From Chloroflexota bacterium (GTDB lineage Bacteria; Chloroflexota; Anaerolineae; Aggregatilineales; Phototrophicaceae), in contig JAEVZT010000450.1 of NCBI GenBank assembly GCA_023392115.1, positions 1 through 8,992 on the forward strand: DNA of 8,992 bases. Direction: 5' to 3'. The number at the start of each line of letters is the position of its first letter. Position 1 is the first letter of the stretch. Below the pieces are notes generated by a model, which saw nothing but the letters and a program-made list of their open reading frames with translations, searched no databases and was not told the DNA's origin. Of the stretch, positions 1 to 6,382 are shown in pieces. The position numbers and the translations under genes are program-made.

Positions 1-2155
1 ATTGGAAACCGCGCTCGCCGCGCCCCTTGCGGCTCAGCCTCGGCGCGCCACCCCACGGGTAGTGCTGACGGACGCGCGGATTGATGGCGTATTCGAGGTT
101 GAAAATTGACGATGAGCGTCCATTGAACGGCGTCCCGGTCATCGCCAGCACCTTGCGCGTCATACCCGCCATGCGGCTGAAGGCTTCGCCATTTCCCGTA
201 TCCGAATGCTGTGCCTCGTGGATTTCATCCCAGATGAGCAGATAGACGCGGTCGCCATAGAAGCGCCGGAGGTACTTGTCGATGCGATAACGCGGGTTCT
301 TCGACGGATATTTCTCGCCCGGCTTGGGCTGCGCGCCGCGGTCGCGCGCTTCCTGCCACAGCGGCGACTGGCAGGCGGCACACGCCCGCAATCCGCTCCG
401 GAGCCAGCTTTCCGACGCCGGCGCGCTCGCGCCTTTGCGCTCGTGCATGACGGTGCTGCCGCAGTGTGGACATTTCGGCACGCGCTGGCGGACGATTCGT
501 TGGTGCGGTTCGTAGTCGTCTGGAACGCGCGCGTCATGCCGCCACAGGGCGACCGCTTCCTTGCGCCAGATGACTGCCGGTTCGTGACCCGCGCCGAGCT
601 TGGTCATGTCGCGCTTGATGAGGCCGATCTTGGCGACCCCCGCGCCGAGCAGCGCCGCGCGCGCCATGAACGCCTTCACGTCCTCGTGCCGGTCAAGCCG
701 CTCGACGAAGATATTCGGGTCGATGCTGTACAGCTCGCGCTTCCACTTCTCGATCAGGTGCGGTGGGGCGACGATCAAGACAACCTGCTCCGGGTGCATC
801 GCGTGCTGCAGCTTGCGGACAACGCCTGCCGCGATGGCAATCGCCGCCGCGCCGCCCATCGCCGTCTTGCCGGTGCCCATCTGCCCGCAGAGCAGGATGC
901 TGTCGCGCGAGCGCAGACCGCGCGTGACGGCGGCAATGACGTGCTTCTGCGCCGTGTAGAGCGGATACTTGCCCTTGAGGCGAATGCGGTCGAGCCAGCG
1001 CCCGATGCCGTCGAAGTCGAAACGGTACATCGGCTGGAAGCGGCGGTTGAGGTAGCGCGCCAGTGCCCCCTTGTTCTCGGTGATGAAGCCGAGCAGCGCC
1101 TCGTCGCCTTCCATCTCGACCCGCGTCCCATCCTCTGCCAGCAGCGTGAGGATGGTGGTCGGTTTGAGGCGGATGGTCGTCTTCTTGACCTGCCGCTCGG
1201 GGTCATTGGGATCACTTTCGACCTCGACGCGGGCGACATGCTCGACGTGGCGCGTCTTGCCGCGCAGCGCCGCGCGTCCATAGGTTTCGGTGTCGATGAC
1301 CGCGCCATCAGCAACGCCTGCCGCTAAGACCAGCGCCAGATGTCCCGGACGTGGGGCGACGACCGGTTCGATGTCGGCGGGCGGAGGAGGCACGTCGAGC
1401 AGCGCCTGAAACCCCGCCGTTTTCCACGCGCCGTTCACCTCGATCAGGCGCAGACCGGCAGCGTCGTCGAGCATGTCCGGCGCGAAGACGAATCGCTGTA
1501 CCAGTCGCGGCACCGGCGCGCGGTAGATGGGCTGGGGCTGAACGACGAGCGGACGCGGGTGCTCGCGCTGGTGGAGGAGGTGTTCGTAGAGCGCCGTCGG
1601 GTCGGCCGGGACGCCCTGCACGGCGACAACAACCCGTTGATCGTACTCGCCCAGATGCTTGCCCGGCAGCGCCCACACGTCCACCGAGCGGCTGTGTTTG
1701 GCGAGGAATGCCGCCGCTTCGTCCGTGATATGCTGGCGGTAGATACACCACAGCGCCAGCCCGCCATCCTGCACCCACTTCCACGCGTGGCGCAGGTAGC
1801 GGAACTCGACCCGCTTACTGCCTGCTGCCGAGGCGTCATGGTCGTAGGGGGGGTTGAGCCACGCGATGCCGAAGGCGTTGTTGGAGGCGACCAGCCGTTC
1901 GACATCACAGCGCACCGCCTGCGTCGCGCCGAAGCGGGTGATGCAGGCGGCTGCGCGCTCGCCGTCGAGCTCGTTGGCGTAGGGCGTGACGTTCCACGCT
2001 GCCGCCGCCGCTTCGAGAAACGCGCCTTCTCCGGCGAACGGGTCGAGCATCCGCACGGCGGGAGAGGCAGGGGCGACTAACGAAAGGAGCGCCGGGTAAT
2101 GGCGCTCCTGGATGGGCAGAAATCCCATGATCATTTTCGACTCGGCGCGTGCCAT
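1..2155 (-). CDS. DNA methyltransferase (DUF6094-like) fused to SF2/SNF2-like helicase, C-terminus outside window
   Basis: Reading back from 2155, the frame stays open for 718 codons to the window edge. The ATG at 2155 is chosen because AAAAAGGA lies 6 bases upstream. Residues 37-46 carry a SAM-binding motif I (LDPFAGEGAF). Residues 101-104 are NPPY, the catalytic motif of N6-adenine/N4-cytosine DNA methyltransferases. A beta-rich linker (about 290-385) recalls DUF6094 proteins. The helicase follows: Walker A GQMGTGKT (424-431), a zinc ribbon of two CxxC pairs (562-565, 592-595), DEIH Walker B (643-646) and motif III MTGTPFNG (672-679). Motifs IV-VI would lie beyond the edge. Methyltransferase-helicase fusions occur on phages, plasmids and integrative elements, for example P1 DarB, where they serve anti-restriction or DNA modification; a similar role here is inference. 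A defence-system component is the main alternative. A broken copy of its 5' end lies at 2762-2951. Confidence 0.88.
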   Translation of the reverse strand, partial: MARAESKMIMGFLPIQERHYPALLSLVAPASPAVRMLDPFAGEGAFLEAAAAAWNVTPYANELDGERAAACITRFGATQAVRCDVERLVASNNAFGIAWLNPPYDHDASAAGSKRVEFRYLRHAWKWVQDGGLALWCIYRQHITDEAAAFLAKHSRSVDVWALPGKHLGEYDQRVVVAVQGVPADPTALYEHLLHQREHPRPLVVQPQPIYRAPVPRLVQRFVFAPDMLDDAAGLRLIEVNGAWKTAGFQALLDVPPPPADIEPVVAPRPGHLALVLAAGVADGAVIDTETYGRAALRGKTRHVEHVARVEVESDPNDPERQVKKTTIRLKPTTILTLLAEDGTRVEMEGDEALLGFITENKGALARYLNRRFQPMYRFDFDGIGRWLDRIRLKGKYPLYTAQKHVIAAVTRGLRSRDSILLCGQMGTGKTAMGGAAAIAIAAGVVRKLQHAMHPEQVVLIVAPPHLIEKWKRELYSIDPNIFVERLDRHEDVKAFMARAALLGAGVAKIGLIKRDMTKLGAGHEPAVIWRKEAVALWRHDARVPDDYEPHQRIVRQRVPKCPHCGSTVMHERKGASAPASESWLRSGLRACAACQSPLWQEARDRGAQPKPGEKYPSKNPRYRIDKYLRRFYGDRVYLLIWDEIHEAQHSDTGNGEAFSRMAGMTRKVLAMTGTPFNGRSSSIFNLEYAINPRVRQHYPWGGAPRLSRKGRGERGFQ
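1962..2155 (-). repeat. Dispersed direct repeat, copy 1 (inside intact gene); copy 2 at 2762-2951
   Basis: Both copies are in the same orientation, about 800 bases apart, and flank the DUF5655 gene. They share long identical blocks, such as the stretch around the ATG-ATC-ATG codons and the codons for GEGAFLEA. Similarity does not extend upstream of the two start codons: the leaders and ribosome binding sites differ. Confidence 0.85.
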
Positions 2156-2160
2156 TGGTT

Positions 2161-2170
2161 ATCCTTTTTC
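2161..2170 (-). promoter_or_regulatory. Ribosome binding site of the methyltransferase-helicase gene
   Basis: On the minus strand GGAAAAAGGA ends 6 bases before the ATG at 2155. It favours this start over later in-frame ATGs at codons 8 and 10. Confidence 0.6.
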
Positions 2171-2271
2171 CGGTAAGCTGGATATGTGTGAAGCTTGCTA
2201 AGCGAGTAGCATGAAGCGAGCAGGGGATGCCGGTTGCCCGAAGAAACACATGCGCTATTTTGGAATCCCAT

Positions 2272-2299
2272 TTGACCTGTTCGGCGTCAGGTCGATACC
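2272..2299 (+). promoter_or_regulatory. Possible promoter with overlapping inverted repeat upstream of the DUF5655 gene
   Basis: TTGACC (2272-2277) is a 5/6 match to a -35 box. GATACC (2294-2299), 16 bases on, is only a 3/6 match to a -10 box. A perfect inverted repeat GACCTG (2274-2279) / CAGGTC (2288-2293) overlaps the -35 and spacer and could be an operator or a small hairpin. The 190-base gap 2156-2345 is the only room for promoters of both divergent genes; I see no convincing minus-strand -35/-10 pair in it. Confidence 0.3.
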
Positions 2300-2345
2300 C
2301 TTAAGCACATTCGTTCTAGGCTGGCACAGGGTACGAGGTTGAAGA

Positions 2346-2723
2346 ATGACTGAAGCGATCATCAAGCAGCATATGGCCAACGGCACACCGAAGAGCCGGG
2401 CGATGTATGACCGGTTTGTCCAGATTCTAGATGAGATCGGCCGCTATACGACGCACCCGGCAAAGACAACGATCACGTTCAAAGGGACGAGGCGAGGATT
2501 CTGCGGCGCGCGTCCCAAGAACGACAACTTGATCGGCTATTTTGACATCATGCGAGAACTTGAGCCCGATCCACGTATTCGTTCGACGTCACCGTATACC
2601 AAACGACTCTACGTGCATCATTTCCGTATCTCTTCCATCGAAGAGATGGATGAGACCTTCCAAGGATGGATACGGGAAGCCTACGGTGTCGGTCAGGGCG
2701 ACCACCTCAAGAAGACAGAATAG
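2346..2723 (+). CDS. DUF5655 domain protein
   Basis: A complete 125-residue protein starting at ATG 2346, with GAGG (2335-2338) seven bases upstream. Most of its length, from about residue 20, matches what I recall of DUF5655: a small basic domain with an aromatic/FxG strand segment near the middle and a C-terminal pattern ending in GWIREAYGVGQGDHL. The biochemical function of DUF5655 is not established; some family members are fused to other domains. It is the only plus-strand protein gene in the window. It lies between the intact methyltransferase-helicase gene and a decayed copy of that gene's 5' end, which it faces tail to tail. Base composition appears less GC-rich than the methyltransferase-helicase gene, consistent with separate acquisition. 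Confidence 0.8.
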   Translation: MTEAIIKQHMANGTPKSRAMYDRFVQILDEIGRYTTHPAKTTITFKGTRRGFCGARPKNDNLIGYFDIMRELEPDPRIRSTSPYTKRLYVHHFRISSIEEMDETFQGWIREAYGVGQGDHLKKTE

Positions 2724-2761
2724 GCTGCGTCTCTTCAAACGAGGCACGTCCTGCCTACCCA

Positions 2762-2951
2762 CCGTCGAACTCGTTGGCGTGGGGCAGTTCCGTGCTGTCG
2801 AAGCCGCTTCGAGAAACGCGCCTTCCCCGGCAAAAGTATCGAGCATCCGCACGGCGGGGGAGGCAGAGGCGACTAATGACCGGAGCGCTGGATAGTGGCG
2901 CTCCTCGATGGGCAGAAATCCCATGATCATTTTCGGCTCAGCGCGTGCCAT
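2762..2951 (-). pseudogene. Decayed duplicate of the 5' end of the methyltransferase-helicase gene
   Basis: From the ATG at 2951 the sequence aligns with the first ~63 codons of the intact gene (1962-2155), about 85-90% identical by eye. Many differences fall at third positions. Motif I is damaged: DPF has become DTF at residues 38-40. Around codon 55 the copy has lost 4 bases relative to the intact gene, shifting the frame so the conserved continuation (AYANEL-like) is read out of frame. Similarity stops at about 2760, just past the end of the DUF5655 gene. A very good ribosome binding site (AGGAGG, 7 bases before the ATG) survives, and the MerR terminator lies immediately upstream. The frame stays open to 2589, but its later residues show no methyltransferase features and run antisense to DUF5655. 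Confidence 0.85.
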
Positions 2952-2967
2952 GAGCGTCCTCCTAGAA

Positions 2968-3002
2968 TCAAAAAGCACCTGAGCTTTGCAGCTACAGATG
3001 CT
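2968..3002 (-). terminator. Intrinsic terminator after the MerR gene
   Basis: On the minus strand AGCATCTG (3002-2995) pairs with CAGGTGCT (2981-2974), 8 bp including one G-T pair. A one-base bulge follows, then an inner 4-bp AGCT/AGCT stem closed by a GCAA loop, and a run of five T. It lies about 60 bases past the MerR stop codon and would isolate MerR transcription from the duplicate fragment below. Confidence 0.8.
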
Positions 3003-3062
3003 TTGCGGTCAGGTACCAAACGGATAGTTCAGCGATCTAGAAATGTACTCGTCGTCTCCGCC

Positions 3063-3884
3063 TCACAATGCCAGTTTCAGCGGATACTGAACCTCAGTCG
3101 TCGAGTCGCTGTAGTCGTCGGGATTGTGTTTGATGTAGACCTCACGGTACGCGCCAATGACCTGATAGCTGTTCGCCTCGATCCATTGCAGGATTGCCGT
3201 GTGAAGTTGCGTGAAGTCTTCGAAGTTACCGTGATGTACCGCCGACGCGACCTGTGTTTCCGGCAGTTCGTACACCTGAATGCGCTCCGTACCAGTCGAT
3301 GCGCAGTTGACAGGGACTGCGGCTTCTGCGACTTCATCGGTGATCACTTCAGCCGCCTGATGCCAGATCGCAAAGTGGGGGCCCGTGACGGTGCACTTTG
3401 TGTCTTTGATGTAAGCAGAGACTTCCATGAAAGCAGGATTGAGATAATCAGGAACCTGATCGTTGGTCGGGATGGTGACGCGACGTGATACCACGGTCAT
3501 CGCCGGAACCGTCTTAAGAACCACATCGTAAGCTGACATGCTGTCCTCCAGTTCAATTTGTCTGAGACGAGCGGCTATTCGCGCCAACCGTGCCTGCTCC
3601 TCAATCACCAGCTGCTCGGTCTCGGCATGTTTCAGCATGAGCATACCTTTCAACTGATCAAGCGATAAACGGTCATTCAAGACGTGCCCGATCTGCTCGA
3701 GTGAAAAGCCCAGATCTCTTAATGCGAGAATGCGATTGAGTCGCGGCAGTTGTGCAACCGAGTAGTAACGGTAGCCTGAAGCACGATCGATGTAGCTCGG
3801 TTTCAGCAAGTCGAGGTCATCATAGTGGCGCAGTGTGACGACCGATACCTGTCCGAGCCTTGCAAAGTCGCCGATTCTGATCAC
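3063..3884 (-). CDS. MerR-family regulator with GyrI-like effector domain (BmrR/TipA type)
   Basis: A 273-residue activator. Residues 1-70 form the MerR winged helix-turn-helix (IGDFARLGQVSVVTLRHYDDLDLLKP, then GYRYY at 37-41). Residues about 78-115 form the dimerisation coiled coil. Residues about 120-273 resemble the GyrI-like/BmrR ligand-binding domain that senses small, often cationic or drug-like molecules. The start is GTG at 3884: translation then begins MIRIGDFARL as usual for the family, and an upstream ATG is out of frame. The gene has its own 19-bp-spacer promoter with a dyad operator (3915-3945), so it probably controls itself by DNA distortion. No efflux or detoxification gene lies beside it, so its other targets are unknown. 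A terminator follows at 2968-3002. Confidence 0.92.
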   Translation of the reverse strand: MIRIGDFARLGQVSVVTLRHYDDLDLLKPSYIDRASGYRYYSVAQLPRLNRILALRDLGFSLEQIGHVLNDRLSLDQLKGMLMLKHAETEQLVIEEQARLARIAARLRQIELEDSMSAYDVVLKTVPAMTVVSRRVTIPTNDQVPDYLNPAFMEVSAYIKDTKCTVTGPHFAIWHQAAEVITDEVAEAAVPVNCASTGTERIQVYELPETQVASAVHHGNFEDFTQLHTAILQWIEANSYQVIGAYREVYIKHNPDDYSDSTTEVQYPLKLAL

Positions 3885-3914
3885 GGTGTTCCATCTCCGC
3901 GCGAAGATGGTAAC

Positions 3915-3945
3915 AGCATACAGTCTCAGGTAGCCTGAAAGTCAA
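3915..3945 (-). promoter_or_regulatory. MerR-type promoter with 19-bp spacer and dyad operator
   Basis: On the minus strand TTGACT (3945-3940) and TATGCT (3920-3915) are separated by 19 bp, the overlong spacing typical of MerR-activated promoters. The spacer holds a perfect 5-bp dyad TCAGG-CTA-CCTGA (3938-3926). The arrangement resembles the promoter bound by BmrR. It lies about 30 bases upstream of the MerR start codon, implying autoregulation. Confidence 0.75.
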
Positions 3946-3961
3946 GCATCAAAACGTCGGT

Positions 3962-5509
3962 TCATGGTAAGTGGATCACACCCTGCTCCAGTCCACCGGT
4001 GATCAGGCGTGTCCACGCATCAATATCGAGATCGACGCTCAACAAATCGATCCCGCCTGCTGAGCGCGTCTTGCGCACGAGCATCGCCGTCTGCCCGGCG
4101 TGATACAGGTACGGTGACCACGCCTCGAACACCGGGATATTGACCAGCTGCGTGAGGTGATGCTTGAGCTTCGCCATCGCCTGCGCCTCGCTCGTGCAGA
4201 AGATGAACGTCGTCGCCTTGCCGCCGTAGTTGGGTGTCACTGCCCAGTCATGCACGAGGATCAGTGAGGCGAACCGGGCTTCGGGCAGGTAATGCAGATA
4301 GGCGTGATACATGCCCGAATGACCCTCACCGGCGGTCAGCTCGACGGACGGCGCGTCGAGCGGCACCACCGACACCTGATCGCCCTTGCTCAGCTTGGCG
4401 CGGATGGCTTCGACGGCGACCCGCGGTCCCGCCATGTTGACGTAGATGCAGATGCCGTCATGCACCGCGTAGCCATAGCAGAAGACCTGCCCGCTGATGC
4501 TGCCTGTGAGTTCCCCGCAGTACGCCTGTGCAATTGCCCGCAGCTTGAAGAGAGTGTGGGGTTCTGCCGGGGAAGGCGTGGGCAGCGTCCGTGTCTGGTG
4601 GACAGCCTTCTGCACAGGATCAAGCAGTGTGCCATCGGTTGGCAGCGGCGCGGGTCGGGTGATGCGAACAGCGGGCGGTTTCTCGTCCGCGGTTGACGCA
4701 ACTGCCTCATGCTGAAGGTTGGCTGACGGCGTTTCGAGAGGGGCGGGCGACGCCTGCTGCATGGCATCCTCTTGCGCCAGCACGTCGAGGATCTGCCGTT
4801 CGAGTTCGGGCGATAGAACCGGCGTGTTGTCCGCAATAGTTCCTGCAGCGGGTGCGTCCACCTTCGTTTCTTCCACTTCATCAACCAGTTGGCGGATGTC
4901 GTCGGGCAGTTCCCAGCCGACCCAGTACCACGCGCGCCGCCTGCCGCTGAAACGCGCGCCGTGCCGTTTGAGCAGCTCGCGGTGGGGATACGTCTCGCCG
5001 AGGATCCACCACCATGGGCGGTCGTTGGGATCACGCTGGCTCTTTTCGACGCGGATGCCCTGTGCTGCCGACTCCTTTTCACCCGATGACGGTGCAACGG
5101 GCAGGAATCCGGTAGGGTCGAAACCCGGACCGGAAGAGGCTTCGACATACGCGGCGCTGCGGCTGGTCGGTAGCTCGTGCCACTTGCCCTCGCGCCACAG
5201 GTACGCCCCCGCTCGATGATGCCCGCGGGCGATGTGTTCGGCGCGTGCCAGCTCATCGGCATTCAGCTTGAGCAGCAGATAGCCGTGGCGAACCATCACC
5301 GCGCCGTCGATCTGGATGTAGCGGTAGGATGCCTGTCGCGACGAGACGTTGCGCGCCTTGTTGCCGTACAACGCCAGCAGCAGATCGGAAGCGGCGCTGG
5401 TGTAGCCGATCTTGTACGCGCTGACGGTATGACCCGCGCGATCCTTCACGCGCTGCGAGCCATAAGTGTAAACGGCGAGGATCGCTGCCGCACCGGTGTT
5501 CTCGTTCAT
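3962..5509 (-). CDS. Unknown 515-residue protein with a DUF5710-like segment
   Basis: I do not recognise the whole protein. The start at ATG 5509 is well supported by GGAGGTGA five bases upstream. Residues 1-125 form a folded-looking block containing AYKIGYT (31-37), which recalls the KIGxT motif of T5orf172/MUG113 GIY-YIG-like domains, but I cannot place the rest of the catalytic signature. Residues 165-200 (PWWWILGETYPHRELLKRHG, then RRRAWYWVGW) resemble the short DUF5710-type module found in phage and plasmid proteins, where a GARW-like turn is followed by WY. Residues 205-320 are a Pro/Ala/Glu-rich linker. Residues 320-515 form a second unknown domain with CGELTG, FCYGYAVHDG and FIFCTSEAQA segments. 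No signal peptide or membrane segment is visible. Codon use is GC-rich like the methyltransferase-helicase gene, so both may belong to one mobile module. Confidence 0.85.
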   Translation of the reverse strand: MNENTGAAAILAVYTYGSQRVKDRAGHTVSAYKIGYTSAASDLLLALYGNKARNVSSRQASYRYIQIDGAVMVRHGYLLLKLNADELARAEHIARGHHRAGAYLWREGKWHELPTSRSAAYVEASSGPGFDPTGFLPVAPSSGEKESAAQGIRVEKSQRDPNDRPWWWILGETYPHRELLKRHGARFSGRRRAWYWVGWELPDDIRQLVDEVEETKVDAPAAGTIADNTPVLSPELERQILDVLAQEDAMQQASPAPLETPSANLQHEAVASTADEKPPAVRITRPAPLPTDGTLLDPVQKAVHQTRTLPTPSPAEPHTLFKLRAIAQAYCGELTGSISGQVFCYGYAVHDGICIYVNMAGPRVAVEAIRAKLSKGDQVSVVPLDAPSVELTAGEGHSGMYHAYLHYLPEARFASLILVHDWAVTPNYGGKATTFIFCTSEAQAMAKLKHHLTQLVNIPVFEAWSPYLYHAGQTAMLVRKTRSAGGIDLLSVDLDIDAWTRLITGGLEQGVIHLP

Positions 5510-5793
5510 CGGTCACCTCCTGAGAGGATGTGATTGGGTCGGGAAAAGCAAAGCGCCCCGCAGACACGAAGTCCGCGAGGCGCTTGTGGACGCCCATGTG
5601 CGCAGGGTGCCGCCCGGATGCAGTCCGGTTTCCTCTCGAACACCACGAACTGTTGACCCTTCCGGTCGAGCGTTGTTCCGCTCGCATCCACGACGATCTG
5701 CGCGTCGATAATCTGCCCTGTGGCTTGGCAAAGCGGACTCCCTTCCCTAAAGGGGGGATCCGCCCCGCAGGGCAGGTCGAGGGCGGTTGGCAT
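5506..5793 (-). CDS. Doubtful 95-residue reading frame upstream of the 515-residue gene
   Basis: Its stop codon overlaps the ATG of the 515-residue gene as ATGA, the arrangement of translationally coupled genes. Residues about 27-55 (GQIIDAQIVVDASG, then GQQFVVFER) look protein-like and GC3-rich. Against it, the first 25 residues lie in the left arm of the large fold-back. The last 40 residues run through a terminator-like hairpin and are rich in Pro, Arg and Cys with no recognisable pattern. No good ribosome binding site precedes the ATG at 5793. It may be a fragment of a decayed gene or chance. Confidence 0.25.
   Translation of the reverse strand: MPTALDLPCGADPPFREGSPLCQATGQIIDAQIVVDASGTTLDRKGQQFVVFERKPDCIRAAPCAHGRPQAPRGLRVCGALCFSRPNHILSGGDR
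5540..5585 (-). terminator. Terminator/attenuator-like hairpin just upstream of the 515-residue gene
   Basis: On the minus strand AAGCGCC (5585-5579) pairs with GGCGCTT (5557-5551). The pairing continues inward with GCGGAC against GTCTGC-type bases around a TTCGT loop, and TTTGCTTTT follows. This is an intrinsic terminator shape ending about 30 bases before the start codon at 5509. It could end an upstream RNA or act as a leader attenuator for the gene. Confidence 0.55.
5614..5628 (-). promoter_or_regulatory. Small hairpin in the possible leader of the 515-residue gene
   Basis: CCGGA and TCCGG form a perfect 5-bp stem around a 5-base loop. It sits about 30 bases before the terminator-like hairpin on the minus strand. 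The pair could be part of a structured leader; I do not recognise a known riboswitch. Confidence 0.3.
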
Positions 5794-6240
5794 AACGGGC
5801 GAGCGCGTTTACCAGTAGGAGACCGTCGGCACGCGGTGGTGCCGGGCAGGATTTACAGCGCGCTCTTTCGAGCGAACGCAGCCACTTGCGCACGGTGTTT
5901 CCGTGTAAACGATCACGCGCTATGCGTTTGGTAAGGTACGGTTTCTACGCAAGTAGAAGGAGCACGCCGCGAAATCAACGCCTTCACCCGGAGGGCGGCA
6001 CGGGCGCGCATGAGCGGAGCGGCACAAGCCAGACGCGCGCCCGTAGCCGAAGCCGCGAGCGGCTTTGAAGGCGGCGCGGCGTGCTACCCTTGCGTAGAAG
6101 AAACCGTACCCAACGTAGCGAAGATTGTGATACGAAACCATGCGACCGAGTTGAGCGAAGCAAAGTACGCGCGTACTGTACGGAGCGAAGACACGCCGAG
6201 GCATCTACCTGCTCGCTTGTTCAACCACACTCCCTGCCGC
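5765..6240. repeat. Very long imperfect fold-back: candidate structured RNA or fold-back element
   Basis: The left arm pairs collinearly with the right arm over more than 200 bases. Paired blocks from outside to inside: 5767-5772/6232-6237, 5785-5789/6222-6226, 5799-5804/6211-6216, 5826-5830/6195-6199, 5854-5858/6176-6180, 5918-5922/6116-6120, 5935-5945/6100-6110 (11 bp), 5946-5953/6089-6096 (8 bp), 5962-5971/6075-6084 (10 bp), 5980-5985/6067-6072. The centre branches into 6001-6009/6035-6043 (9 bp) and 6050-6055/6060-6065. A side hairpin at 5861-5874 has a GAAA loop when read on the minus strand. Frames here give no recognisable protein. The interior loops and branches suggest a structured RNA; a MITE-like inverted repeat or two diverged inverted copies are alternatives. 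Strand and ends are not determined. Confidence 0.6.
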
Positions 6241-6382
6241 AGTGTAGTGCAACGGAGGATCAGAGAGGTACACTCCGCCCCATGAAGACAGTCTCTAGCA
6301 TACGGTGTACTTGGCCGGAGTATCCGTAGTTCTACCGATACAACGCTTACCATTCTTCGCCCTGCCAACCGTATTCTGCGCC
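6241..6382. other. Non-coding stretch between the fold-back and the tRNA promoter
   Basis: No reading frame with recognisable protein character on either strand. Weak pairing with about 5725-5765 may extend the fold-back slightly. I see no clear promoter facing left that would drive a minus-strand RNA; a TATGCT at 6297-6302 on the minus strand lacks a good -35. Confidence 0.4.

Noticed and set aside
206..1327. Long plus-strand open frame of 373 codons
   Set aside because: It is antisense to the methyltransferase-helicase gene, whose minus-strand frame shows ordered helicase motifs. The plus-strand translation has no recognisable pattern and is a by-product of GC-rich codons.
1340..2080. Plus-strand open frame of 246 codons
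   Set aside because: Antisense to the methyltransferase domain; same reason as above.
2895..3488. Plus-strand open frame of 197 codons
   Set aside because: Antisense to the MerR regulator gene, which is clearly real on the minus strand.
6164..6177. AGTACGCGCGTACT perfect palindrome
   Set aside because: It lies inside the right arm of the fold-back and pairs equally well with the left arm. A separate operator or restriction-site role has no support.
6115..6190. Three AGCGAAG repeats (about 6117, 6154, 6184) as a possible CRISPR or iteron array
   Set aside because: The units are only 7 bases, spacing is irregular, and no cas or replication-initiator gene is present. They more likely reflect the structured region.
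5920..6204. Open frames on both strands across the fold-back (for example a minus-strand 94-codon frame and a plus-strand 91-codon frame at 6010-6285)
   Set aside because: Arg/Ala/Cys-rich translations without family patterns, ending arbitrarily within stems. The pairing of the two arms explains the sequence better.
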